From Siphonodentalium dalli (taxonomy: Eukaryota; Mollusca; Scaphopoda; Gadilida; Siphonodentaliidae): 64,000 bases of DNA. This document shows, piece by piece, positions 54,207-56,848 of this stretch. Location of the stretch: the NCBI GenBank assembly GCA_032622095.1, contig CP136068.1:124749989-124813988 (forward strand). Reading direction: 5' to 3'. The translations under genes were made by a program, and so were the position numbers. Positions within the stretch are counted from its first letter, which is position 1; every line of letters starts with the position of its first letter. The notes below the pieces were generated by a model. The model had not been told where the DNA came from, searched no databases, and saw only the letters and a list, made by a program, of their open reading frames with translations.

Positions 54207-55073
54207 AAGTTTTTTTTAGGGGGGGGGGGATTTTTTTTTCTTTCGAAAAAGGGCCATATCTCTGATAAAAAACATCAGATAAAATCCATATTCGAACTCG
54301 ATCTGTATTTAGGGCTGAGAAACTCACATACCAAATTTTGATTTCGATTGGATAAAAAGATTTGAGTCGAAAAAGGACCATAACTCCCTTGAAACAAAAT
54401 CGGATCAAACCCATATTCGAACTTGATATGTATCTAGGGCTGAGAAACTCATATACAAACTTTGGTTTCCGATCAGATCAAAAATGTTTGAGTTATCGCA
54501 CCATGCGTAAAGTGTCTATGGACAGACGGACGGCTAGACGAATGGCAAGACAGACAGATGGACAGACGGACAAACGACGAGTAGTCAATCCGGACATTGA
54601 CACAATGTGTATCATACTATGGTATGGGTACACATGAAAATGGCTCTTTATTCCTTCAGTTGTGTGAGAAAAATTCCCTGAATGTATGTTTTGATATCCA
54701 CCCAGATTGACTACTTCCAAATTTTGCATAAATAATTTGATGTTTCAATCATGATCCATCTCAAAATTAATAAATAATAATCTTAGACAACAGTCTGGAG
54801 TAAACTACATACACACATAAATAGTTATATCAGTCTGAATCTGAGTGTATGTTGACAAAGATTGCTCAGACAATTGAGTTGTGTAAATTACCTTGATTAT
54901 AAAATTTATTGAATTTTCGAAAAGATGGTAGCTAGAACTATATATCACCTTGTTATGTCCAGAACTCGTATTCCCTGCAAGGGAGGCTGTACTGGCTTTG
55001 AAGAGAAACAACAGCAGGAAATCCATTCTCGAACTGGAAGACAAAAGAATTCCACTCTGAAACCATGGCCCAT
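16965..55073 (-). CDS. SUGCT: SUGCT-like mitochondrial class III CoA-transferase, 13 exons, 423 aa
   Basis: Likely moves CoA from succinyl-CoA to glutarate or 3-hydroxy-3-methylglutarate in the mitochondrial matrix (lysine/tryptophan breakdown); this role is from family knowledge. Exons: 55073-54949, 51941-51868, 50087-50002, 47662-47612, 45369-45249, 42809-42718, 31955-31812, 31160-31065, 26195-26124, 25319-25222, 22874-22772, 18580-18517, 17110-16965. All introns are GT-AG, phases match, and the coding sum is 1272 nt with one terminal TGA. Visible landmarks: N-terminal nucleotide-fold start (GIRVLDITR then [24 protein letters not shown], residues ~35-66), [35 protein letters not shown], the catalytic Asp expected at ~196 in [37 protein letters not shown], and C-terminal PPPLLGEHT. 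Length is close to vertebrate SUGCT. The first ATG is the least certain part: an extra upstream 5' exon is possible, and the leader (residues 1-30) is only a moderate mitochondrial presequence. Other CaiB-like transferases are less likely, because the similarity runs the whole length. Exons 6, 11 and 13 have intronic copies of their edges (separate entries). Confidence 0.92.
17111..17205 (-). repeat. Degraded upstream copy of SUGCT exon 13 acceptor and 5' edge
   Basis: On the minus strand 'tatcag' followed by CTCCGGCAGTAAAGCATAG at 17187 mirrors the true acceptor tttcag and exon start at 17110. The copies are 77 nt apart. Splicing at the copy would shift the frame, since 77 is not a multiple of three. 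Confidence 0.75.
17366..17880. repeat. 21/24-bp minisatellite in SUGCT intron 12
   Basis: The unit is AATGTTATTAGTTTCACTGA plus C, with an optional TGC insert; TTATTAG alternates with CTCTTAG. Unit lengths are multiples of three, so both strands show long repetitive open frames that are not genes. Confidence 0.92.
18085..18209. mobile_element. CAGTAATG palindromic MITE, copy 1 (short form)
   Basis: A 125-bp palindrome flanked by TA, CAGTAATGC...GCATTACTG. Arms share AATCGACTCCTTA and CAGCAGAATTATGGG. The centre loop of the long form is missing. Confidence 0.88.
18517..18580 (-). CDS. SUGCT: SUGCT exon 12
   Basis: A short exon encoding [18 protein letters not shown] then RVQ, aligning with the family's VLHN-LV-EM-HPT-G segment. 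Acceptor taatag, donor gtatgt, phase 1 end joining exon 13 to give Ala. Confidence 0.88.
18603..19045. mobile_element. GCAGAATGAGG element, long form, in intron 11
   Basis: A 443-bp element with ~40-bp TIRs (AAGTCTGGCTATAGTGTGTC and reverse complement AAGCCTGGATATTGTGCCTG). It contains two hairpins and the 'agattgaagttcccc' spacer. It starts 23 nt upstream of the exon 12 acceptor. Confidence 0.82.
19046..19730. other. No gene; one short palindrome
   Basis: 19640-19693 holds CGAGGTTCCCAA pairing with TTGGGAACCTC, a relative of the GCAGAATGAGG family. The remainder shows nothing recognisable. Confidence 0.45.
19731..19803. mobile_element. GCAGAATGAGG hairpin fragment fused to a minisatellite
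   Basis: The left hairpin arm is complete (GCAGAATGAGGTCCCC). The right arm stops inside CACCCTCTG, where the 28-bp minisatellite begins. Confidence 0.8.
19804..20115. repeat. 28-bp minisatellite, about 11 copies
   Basis: The unit is TGGATTCATGCTACTC followed by ACATGCGTCATG. The unit has no stop codon in any forward frame and 28 is not a multiple of three, which explains three overlapping open frames. Confidence 0.92.
20425..20705. repeat. Dispersed 'cataactcaggtgaaa' repeat, copy 1
   Basis: Two tandem units of ~140 bp with 'aaactcacataccgaatttgg', 'cccaaactaaagttatcatc' and 'ggaaacc'. The same family is at 26520-26925, 46085-46720, 49610-49950 and 54236-54560. The stretch 20116-20424 contains nothing recognised. 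Confidence 0.65.
20706..21384. other. No feature recognised
   Basis: Intronic sequence with no convincing frames. A CRE-like TGACGTCA occurs near 21281, as does one near 20320, but there is no support for function. Confidence 0.4.
21385..21532. repeat. Imperfect ~148-bp palindrome
   Basis: Arms GGTATCTCACACTCGT, CTATTTTATACG-AATTTATCAACC and AAATTC-ATTTGAGCC pair with the reverse complement sequence at 21463-21532. The loop is near CTCGGTAAACCTC. Confidence 0.75.
21721..22130. mobile_element. TTAA element family A, copy 2
   Basis: TTAA flanks with CCCTTTACCCAACA termini. Two copies of the hairpin (21874-21942 and 22032-22100) are in the same loop orientation, unlike copy 1. It also carries the AATAAAGC motif near 21752. 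Confidence 0.87.
22395..22771 (-). repeat. Tandem ~99-bp copies of the SUGCT exon 11 tail and donor
   Basis: Four intronic copies of the exon 11 edge (AACATGCAGGAAGTCTTC region and AACAAACAG before the donor). Donor-equivalent positions are 22673, 22574 and 22482, with a weaker fourth near 22395. Spacings are 99, 99 and 92 nt. Between exon edges each unit carries an intronic filler with 'gataacattgaccaat'. Confidence 0.88.
22772..22874 (-). CDS. SUGCT: SUGCT exon 11, with four tandem copies of its 3' edge in the intron
   Basis: Encodes [18 protein letters not shown] then [17 protein letters not shown], matching W---L---DIPCGPINN---VF. Acceptor atccag, donor gttagt. The 3' edge, including the donor, recurs four more times downstream with a ~99-bp period. 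The nearest copy has a full gtaagt donor, stronger than the one used here. Confidence 0.92.
23106..23318. mobile_element. CAGTAATG palindromic MITE, copy 2 (long form)
   Basis: A 213-bp near-perfect palindrome flanked by TA. Arms contain CAGGATTTAGTCGGAAATAT, GGCTTGTTGCCATTCATCGG and AAAGCTCTC. Confidence 0.9.
23633..24027. mobile_element. Chimeric TTAA element (family A left end, family B right end)
   Basis: TTAA at both ends. The left end matches CCCTTTACCCAACAGA of family A. After the hairpin (23664-23732) the sequence follows family B in reverse (GGCATCAAAATTATTACTAT, CGCTATAGCATGCTTAAGC, CCGTAAATTAGG) and ends GGGTTAA. Confidence 0.75.
24028..25079. other. No gene; solitary hairpin half-arm
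   Basis: AGAGAATGCATTGGCACAGG at about 24653 is one arm of the TTAA-element hairpin followed by the family D end (GGTTTTCGCAAAATTTC). Nothing else recognised. Confidence 0.5.
25080..25209. mobile_element. CAGTAATG MITE remnant beside the exon 10 donor
   Basis: The left arm is intact to GGAAAGCTCTC; most of the right arm is deleted, leaving AAGAGTCGATTACTT. The remnant ends about 11 nt from the exon 10 donor. Confidence 0.82.
25222..25319 (-). CDS. SUGCT: SUGCT exon 10
   Basis: Encodes [18 protein letters not shown] then [14 protein letters not shown], matching the DPRY--N--RV-NR segment of the family. Acceptor ttccag, donor gtaagt, phase 2 end. A remnant of a palindromic MITE starts about 11 nt past the exon. 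Confidence 0.92.
25320..26123. other. Intron 9; small GCAGAATGAGG remnant only
   Basis: AGAATGAGTTCCCCAGAGG with AGTAATGCTAGCCCGC at about 25770-25813 is a half hairpin. Nothing else recognised. Confidence 0.5.
26124..26195 (-). CDS. SUGCT: SUGCT exon 9
   Basis: A 24-codon exon encoding [16 protein letters not shown] then KQFKRLCE, matching F-T-DGY-VGAGND-QF. Acceptor ttgtag, donor gtatgg. Confidence 0.93.
26289..26518. mobile_element. CAGTAATG palindromic MITE, copy 4 (longest)
   Basis: A 230-bp palindrome flanked by TA. The loop contains a small extra duplication of GAGAGCTTTCCGAT. It lies 94 nt upstream of the exon 9 acceptor. Confidence 0.9.
26520..26925. repeat. Dispersed 'cataactcaggtgaaa' repeat, copy 2
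   Basis: Two tandem units with 'aaactcacaaaccaaatttc', 'agttaacatccggaaac' and a tail of 'gatggacagatgga'. Confidence 0.65.
26931..28970 (+). mobile_element. Array-bearing element, copy 2 (satellite-like ~165-bp monomers)
   Basis: Bounded by TTAGCTCAACTTTACTTTG and AGTGTCATTGACACTTTC. The interior is a tandem run with 'ctacaggtcgtacc', 'catcatgaaatttgtcatg', 'gacatgtagatgggaacgag', 'ttttggggtcattcggcc' and 'gccatcttggatttt'. It lies in SUGCT intron 8. Confidence 0.85.
27782..27899 (+). mobile_element. Truncated retroelement 3' end with TCCTA tail
   Basis: It interrupts the conserved monomer text between GGGAACGAGT and CATTTTGGGG. It ends AAATAAAATA followed by tandem TCCTA, the look of a 5'-truncated non-LTR or SINE 3' end. 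Confidence 0.65.
28976..29672. other. No feature recognised
   Basis: AT-rich intron 8 sequence with short frames only. Confidence 0.4.
29673..30170 (+). mobile_element. Helitron-like element 1 of a tandem set
   Basis: Starts TCTCATATATATTTTGAAG with a TCTG microsatellite. It ends with hairpin AGCCCGGACAACGTCGGGCT, then CATCGGCTAG followed by T. A 5' TC, 3' CTAG and a hairpin ~10 nt before the end are Helitron hallmarks. Internal ~110-bp repeats contain GCGCATGCGCAGAC and GATCTCGGAAACGGGTGGAG. Confidence 0.82.
30171..30581 (+). mobile_element. Helitron-like element 2, abutting element 1
   Basis: Starts TCTCTTATATATTTTG directly after the CTAG end of element 1 and ends with the same hairpin and CATCGGCTAG. 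The interior is similar but shorter. Confidence 0.82.
30582..30983 (+). mobile_element. Helitron-like element 3, diverged interior
   Basis: Starts TCTCCTATATATTTTGG and ends AGCCCGGACAAAGTCGGGC, then ACATCTGCTAG. The interior has two copies of 'atgtaggcctactttgatcc'. A fourth 5' end (TCTATTATATATTTTGG) begins at 30984 and is truncated near exon 8. Confidence 0.8.
31065..31160 (-). CDS. SUGCT: SUGCT exon 8
   Basis: A 32-codon exon encoding [19 protein letters not shown] then [13 protein letters not shown], matching the family's R-GTAH-SIVPYQ block. Acceptor attcag, donor gtttga. A Helitron 5' end lies just beyond the donor. Confidence 0.94.
31316..31447. repeat. ~130-bp hairpin in intron 7
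   Basis: GAATGTAGTGGGTGTGTGTG and TTATTGGGGGATACG pair with the reverse complement at 31410-31447. It is followed at 31484-31527 by a family B terminus (CGGACCTGGCACTCAAAGGG and TTAA), so it may be an alternative hairpin cargo of a TTAA element. Confidence 0.72.
31812..31955 (-). CDS. SUGCT: SUGCT exon 7, carries the expected catalytic Asp
   Basis: A 48-codon exon encoding [17 protein letters not shown] then [18 protein letters not shown] and [13 protein letters not shown]. The Asp of ALTDLSTG (residue ~196) is at the position of the family's acyl-CoA nucleophile; that assignment is from family knowledge. Acceptor ttcaag, donor gtatat. A palindromic MITE and its TA duplication begin 13 nt upstream of the acceptor boundary. 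Confidence 0.95.
31970..32147. mobile_element. CAGTAATG palindromic MITE, copy 5, next to the exon 7 acceptor
   Basis: A 178-bp palindrome with a shorter loop. With its TA it ends 13 nt from exon 7, so the region where the intron 6 branch point would lie is MITE sequence. Confidence 0.88.
32317..32571. mobile_element. TTAA element family D with two hairpins
   Basis: TTAA at both ends; the left end is CACTTCCATGACTGGAGCTT and the right end CTTCATGAAAGGG. Two hairpins (about 32365-32438 and 32467-32535) use the GAGTCTCCCATAGGGAGCC loop variant. Confidence 0.78.
32572..33390. other. No feature recognised
   Basis: Intron 6 sequence; TGACGTCA occurs near 32710. No convincing coding frame or repeat. 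Confidence 0.4.
33391..36358 (-). mobile_element. Array-bearing element, copy 3, opposite orientation
   Basis: Bounded by GAAAGTGTCAATGACACTG and AAAGTAAGTTGAGCTAA. About sixteen ~165-bp monomers read on the minus strand as in copy 2. Two monomer types (TTTGAAATCCAAGATGGC and AAGAGTAAAATCCAAGATGG) recur, hinting at a higher-order period. It lies in SUGCT intron 6. Confidence 0.87.
36640..37138. mobile_element. Two GCAGAATGAGG elements, the second a double hairpin
   Basis: The first hairpin is at about 36672-36762 with the 'agattgaagttcccaaatgg' spacer. It is followed by a double-hairpin unit (36835-37086) with AAGCCTTGAAATAGTGTGTC and CACTATTTCAAGGCTT outer arms. Confidence 0.82.
37665..41929 (-). 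pseudogene. Transposon-encoded ~1,000-aa protein, broken
   Basis: Pieces in order: 41929-41816 and 40605-40525 ([14 protein letters not shown], then [17 protein letters not shown] across the nested hAT); 40470-40066 ([19 protein letters not shown]); 40065-39729 ([27 protein letters not shown]); 39727-38687 with one in-frame stop ([66 protein letters not shown]); 38411-38016 ([28 protein letters not shown]); 38019-37759 ([16 protein letters not shown]); and a cysteine cluster at 37665-37745 ([10 protein letters not shown], then in the next frame [10 protein letters not shown] and CVIACEE). I recognise this as a protein family common in cnidarian and mollusc genomes, often with a tesmin/TSO1-like CXC end. 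Conserved acidic residues (DNVDHN, FDQP, GSGLDE) could be a DDE-type centre; that is inference. There are several frameshifts and stops. Confidence 0.8.
40614..41807. mobile_element. hAT MITE with perfect 8-bp TSD, nested in the 5.5-kb transposon
   Basis: Termini CAGGGTTGGGGTAATCG and CGCCCCAACCCTG. Perfect TSD GTGTCCAC at 40606-40613 and 41808-41815. Subterminal regions are crowded with TAATCGATTAC / GTAATCGTAATC motifs. Its removal restores the host frame [11 protein letters not shown]. No transposase. Confidence 0.93.
42646..42717 (-). repeat. Tandem copies of the SUGCT exon 6 tail and donor
   Basis: Past the exon 6 donor, a 36-bp unit (exon tail TTTAATGGGTATAACAGG plus donor gtatggg) is repeated once in full and again in part. 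The partial copy ends at 42646, where the right TIR of the 5.5-kb transposon begins. The other piece of that copy (GTGATCCTGCTATA) lies at 37138-37151 on the far side of the transposon. Confidence 0.88.
42718..42809 (-). CDS. SUGCT: SUGCT exon 6, with a tandem copy of its 3' edge and donor downstream
   Basis: Encodes [19 protein letters not shown] then [12 protein letters not shown], the conserved GYGQTGP and GYD-GLM-ITG blocks. Acceptor tttgtag, donor gtatgg at 42717. The last 36 nt with the donor are repeated, giving an equivalent donor after 42682. Use of that donor would add exactly 12 in-frame residues ([12 protein letters not shown]). Confidence 0.93.
42810..43020. other. Intron 5 start, nothing recognised
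   Basis: No repeats or frames of note before the hairpin element at 43020. Confidence 0.4.
43021..43195. mobile_element. GCAGAATGAGG element, degraded
   Basis: TGCAGAATGGGGTCCCCAGA with a shortened loop, CCCTATGGGGACTTCATTCT, then the 'agattgaagttcccaaatgg' spacer. A further diverged relative is at about 44000-44235 (GCACACCCATTGGGCAC, CCTAGGCAGAATGGGGTCC). Confidence 0.72.
43196..44000. other. No feature recognised
   Basis: Overlapping short frames near 43703-44087 have no recognisable protein content. Confidence 0.4.
44236..44380. mobile_element. Possible truncated hAT end (GCAGCCCTA)
   Basis: GAATCGTTGCAGCCCTA resembles the right end of the hAT element at 55525-55932 (CATTGCAGCCCTA) and lies in a similar 'gatacattgaattaac' context. 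The left end was not found. Confidence 0.4.
44519..44617. mobile_element. CAGTAATG MITE, left arm only
   Basis: Runs from CAGCAATGTCC through CAGGATTTAGTCGG to GGAAAGCTCTCAGTGA, where the right arm is missing. Confidence 0.85.
44743..45151. mobile_element. TTAA element family B, copy 1
   Basis: TTAA flanks, TIR CCCTTTGAGTGCCA / TGGCACTCAAAGGG. Left-hand GGGCCGATCTCATCGGCCC palindrome. The hairpin at 45032-45100 is near the right end. Confidence 0.88.
45249..45369 (-). CDS. SUGCT: SUGCT exon 5
   Basis: Encodes [18 protein letters not shown] then [18 protein letters not shown] and CSITG, a hallmark block of the family (D-x-[18 protein letters not shown]). Acceptor tttacag, donor gtaatt, phase 1 end. 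Confidence 0.95.
46085..46720. repeat. Dispersed 'cataactcaggtgaaa' repeat, four degenerate units
   Basis: Units of ~150 bp with 'atttcgaac', 'tctagatattgttgtaaa', 'ccacataccaaa-tgaatgcaatc' and 'agttatc---ctaacggcctt'. Confidence 0.6.
46721..47611. other. No feature recognised
   Basis: Intron 4 sequence with no coding or repeat signal that I can support. Confidence 0.4.
47612..47662 (-). CDS. SUGCT: SUGCT exon 4
   Basis: A 17-codon exon encoding [17 protein letters not shown]. It corresponds to the S-A-V-D-K-P-G segment after NRNKK. Acceptor ttcacag, donor gtaagc. Confidence 0.88.
47718..47929. mobile_element. CAGTAATG palindromic MITE, copy 7
   Basis: A 212-bp palindrome with TA on the left and TG on the right (mutated). 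It lies 56 nt upstream of the exon 4 acceptor. Confidence 0.88.
48020..48154. repeat. ~135-bp hairpin
   Basis: ACACCCATAGT-ACCGAGTG and ACCAAATTTTTACCAC pair with GTGGTGAAAATTTGGGTGCA and CTCGG-AACTATGGGTGT. The loop has AACCACTCACCAAAAAG. Confidence 0.8.
48282..48478. mobile_element. TTAA element family D, truncated
   Basis: Left end TTAACCCTTTCATGACGGGA; a degraded hairpin at 48331-48394, then half a hairpin and GCACAGGGTTTTCGCAAAAT. The right terminus is missing. Confidence 0.7.
48644..48885. mobile_element. TTAA element family B, copy 2 (internally deleted)
   Basis: TTAA flanks and CCCTTTGAGTGCCA termini. It lacks most of the left interior of copy 1; the hairpin at 48767-48835 is intact. 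Confidence 0.87.
48919..49321 (+). mobile_element. tRNA-derived SINE
   Basis: A-box-like TAGCCCAGTGGTTAGAGTG followed by B-box-like GTGAGTTCACGCC. The body has 'tcgcttcgtcgtacc' and ends GATACGCGCGATATAAGC with an ATTATCATTA tail. Pol III promoter spacing fits a tRNA-type SINE. Confidence 0.8.
49610..49950. repeat. Dispersed 'cataactcaggtgaaa' repeat, copy 4
   Basis: Contains 'cccataactcatgtgaaa', 'aaacccacataccaaatgtc', 'ctatctaaaattatcatctg' and 'gaaaccaaaagcg'. Confidence 0.6.
50002..50087 (-). CDS. SUGCT: SUGCT exon 3
   Basis: Acceptor ttgcag, donor gtaagt. Encodes [17 protein letters not shown] then [11 protein letters not shown], matching the family's R-WGPPF and YF-S-NRNK blocks. Ends in phase 0. 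Confidence 0.93.
50098..50625. mobile_element. TTAA family D cluster with several hairpins, TTAA ends lost
   Basis: CCGTGACTGGAGCTTCCTG starts it. Hairpin arms are at 50147, 50210, 50312-50376 and 50520-50585 with the GGCTCCCTATGGGAGACTC loop. 'ctcagaatcctggatgacac' occurs twice, so the locus is a local duplication. Confidence 0.68.
50771..51217 (+). mobile_element. tRNA-derived SINE, second family
   Basis: A-box-like TTGCTCAGTTGGTTTGTGGG and B-box-like GGGTACAAATCCGAC ~45 nt later. The body is ~440 bp and ends near AATGCCCATAAGCCGGGAG. The tRNA head is clearer than in the other SINE. Confidence 0.72.
51218..51867. other. No feature recognised
   Basis: Intron 2 sequence up to exon 2; no supported feature. 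Confidence 0.4.
51868..51941 (-). CDS. SUGCT: SUGCT exon 2
   Basis: Acceptor ttcacag, donor gtgagt. It completes the split Arg and encodes [15 protein letters not shown] then AEIIKIERP, the CoA-binding nucleotide-fold strand and helix. Ends in phase 1. Confidence 0.93.
52097..52309. mobile_element. CAGTAATG palindromic MITE, copy 8
   Basis: A 213-bp near-perfect palindrome flanked by TA, 156 nt upstream of the exon 2 acceptor. Confidence 0.9.
52310..53266. other. Intron 1; possible retroelement tail at 52540-52600
   Basis: On the minus strand AAATAAAAACTTATTGAATT followed by GAATT repeats looks like the 3' tail of a non-LTR retroelement. The rest is AT-rich and unrecognised. Confidence 0.4.
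53267..53557 (+). mobile_element. Short Helitron-like element
   Basis: Preceded by A, starts TCTATATATATAAAAGAGTA. It ends with the stem CTCCCGACGGGAG, then CAGCTGG followed by T, matching 5' TC, hairpin, CTRR and A/T insertion. Confidence 0.75.
54030..54172. mobile_element. CAGTAATG palindromic MITE cut by a homopolymer run
   Basis: The left arm and loop are complete; the right arm ends at AACAAGCCATA where poly-C begins. Confidence 0.85.
54173..54235. repeat. Poly-C, then poly-G and poly-T runs
   Basis: About 30 C, a short GAAGTTTTTTTTA, about 10 G, then T. It interrupts a palindrome and creates Pro/Gly open frames. It may be a sequencing or assembly artefact. Confidence 0.8.
54236..54560. 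repeat. Dispersed 'cataactcaggtgaaa' repeat, copy 5
   Basis: Two tandem units with 'cccatattcgaact', 'gggctgagaaactcatata' and a tail of 'gacagacgga'. Confidence 0.62.
54949..55073 (-). CDS. SUGCT: SUGCT exon 1 (first coding exon)
   Basis: It encodes a ~30-residue leader followed by [13 protein letters not shown], the conserved start of the class III CoA-transferase fold. It ends ACAAG with donor gtgata at 54948, splitting an Arg codon (phase 2). ATG at 55073 lies in the sequence cttcATGGGC. The frame stays open upstream to 55172, so a longer N-terminus or an upstream exon cannot be excluded. Confidence 0.8.
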
Positions 55074-55207
55074 GAAGTTGTCAGAGATTGTCCAGATTTG
55101 TGGTGGAATGTAATAGAGAGAGACAGAGTAATTAGGACCAAGCAAAATATGAGTTCTGGGCAATTCCTTCAATCATATAAATGGTCAAATATTAAAGCAA
55201 AATACAC

Positions 55208-55421
55208 TTAACCCTTTCAGTGCCAAGTCCGATTCTGTATCAAGCCATATTTCCTTGATCATTTTTCAAATTTATTGATTATAATAATGTGATACATTGA
55301 TGGAAAGAGCTCTTAGAGCTCTGTCCATCAATGTATCACATTATTATAATCAATAAATTTGAAAAATGATCAAGGAAATATGGGTTGATACAAAAATCGG
55401 ACTTGGCACTGAAAGGGTTAA
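55208..55421. mobile_element. TTAA element family C, upstream of SUGCT
   Basis: TTAA flanks and TIR CCCTTTCAGTGCCAAGTCCG. It carries a different hairpin (GTGATACATTGATGG and AAGAGCTCTTAGAGCTC centre). It lies ~135 nt upstream of the predicted start codon and could overlap the promoter. Confidence 0.87.
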
Positions 55422-55524
55422 TTATACTCCTTTTTCTGATAAAAAGTAAAGTAATATGTCTTATCGAAATTATCGGGGTAAAAAAAACAAGGTTCTGATT
55501 GAGCTAATGGTGAAACGTTTTGAC

Positions 55525-55932
55525 TAGGGCTGCAACAATTCAACGATGCACATCACAATGCAAATGTTTGGCAACTGACGCCAGTGAAAACTAGATTAAC
55601 CACTTAATAATTGTTAATAGTACATGTATGTATATTCTCATCAGTGTTCACCTCAGCATATTAATTGAACTAAATTACAAGACCTAATTAAAATTACCAA
55701 AATGCATTACCAGGTATTAGGATTTAGAAGTAGACTGTAATAGTTAATACAGTCCCAAGATCAGCGCAGATGGGGAGTTTTGAGTGGAAAAGTTTGGATA
55801 TCTGAGTAATCTGACTATTGATAACTCTGCATACATGAATTGTTTTTGCATCGCACCCTCCCAATACGATGCATTGCATCATGAACATTAAAATGCGATG
55901 CATCATAATCGCGATGAATCATTGCAGCCCTA
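55525..55932. mobile_element. Non-autonomous hAT element with perfect 8-bp TSD
   Basis: Termini TAGGGCTGCAACAATTC and GAATCATTGCAGCCCTA. Perfect TSD GTTTTGAC at 55517-55524 and 55933-55940. The interior is rich in GCATCG/CGATGC motifs. Confidence 0.92.
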
Positions 55933-55940
55933 GTTTTGAC

Positions 55941-56434
55941 ACAAGCGGAAGCCGTGGTGGGAAAGTGTTTGTGGGTGTAAATATTTTGACTGTAAGGCGA
56001 CAACCTTCATGTATAGATGAGTGAATATGCCAAACTTAACATTTGCCACTAGCTCTTGCTTTCTTTGCAACATATTTACTATTTTCAGCATACGCACTTC
56101 ATATTTTGTACTAAAAGTGATTGTATTGTGTTGTTTAGTCAGCCCTTTTCTCAAGTTGAAACAAAGACGCGATTGCACAGTTAGGCCATGATTAATTAAA
56201 TTTATGTTTAGCCTCAATTGCCGCATTTCCTTTTTTTTGGCAGAAAATAATAACCCATTTGATTAATTATTGTCCCAAAGAGTGTCCCTTGTGAAAAGTC
56301 AGATAGGAAAAGTTTACTCTCAGTCTATAAACACATGCCTCATTTGCATAACATGAATTTAACATTATTGATATTAATATTTATGTTAGATTTATATATA
56401 TAATTACATTGTACTTTATAAGTAACTATCAAGA
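55941..56434. other. No feature recognised
   Basis: No supported coding frame or repeat. Confidence 0.4.
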
Positions 56435-56556
56435 CAGCCCTTTTAATTCAGATTGTTTGGCTTCGGCAATCTGCTACGGCAACCCTTTATCGTGGCCCAG
56501 CTTGCTTCAGCAAATGGCTTCGGCATTGCCGATTGCCGTAGCCAATTATGAGGGCT
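56435..56556. mobile_element. Short hAT-like MITE (CAGCCCTTTTAATT), copy 2
   Basis: Near-identical to the 7009-7123 element: CAGCCCTTTTAATTCAG start, TTTGGCTTCGGCAATCTGC, and end AATTATGAGGGCT. The CAAGA flanks are only partly matched. Confidence 0.78.
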
Positions 56557-56848
56557 GCAAGAATAGTTAATAATAAATAATCACTGCATTTTGCATTTAA
56601 TTCTTAGAATCCTGGATGATGCTAAACATAAACTTAATTAACCATGGCCTTGACCATGATCATAGATTCAGAATGGTGCATACTGATCCAGCTTATTATA
56701 ACAATGATGCCATTTTCTGCCAATTTGAATATAAAATTTATGAACAAGTTTGGCATGATTATTTGCTATTTCAATCTGAACAGCTCACCGGAGTGTTCCA
56801 TATCACTCTAACAACCCAACTTACATCCTTGAAGAGCCCACAAGCAGG

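Noticed and set aside
54001-54414. Proline-rich and glycine-rich frames
   Set aside because: Created by the poly-C/poly-G run inside a broken MITE.
54945-55172. Inverted 12-nt match of the exon 1 end at ~55145
   Set aside because: It is short and in opposite orientation, unlike the tandem copies at exons 6, 11 and 13; probably chance.
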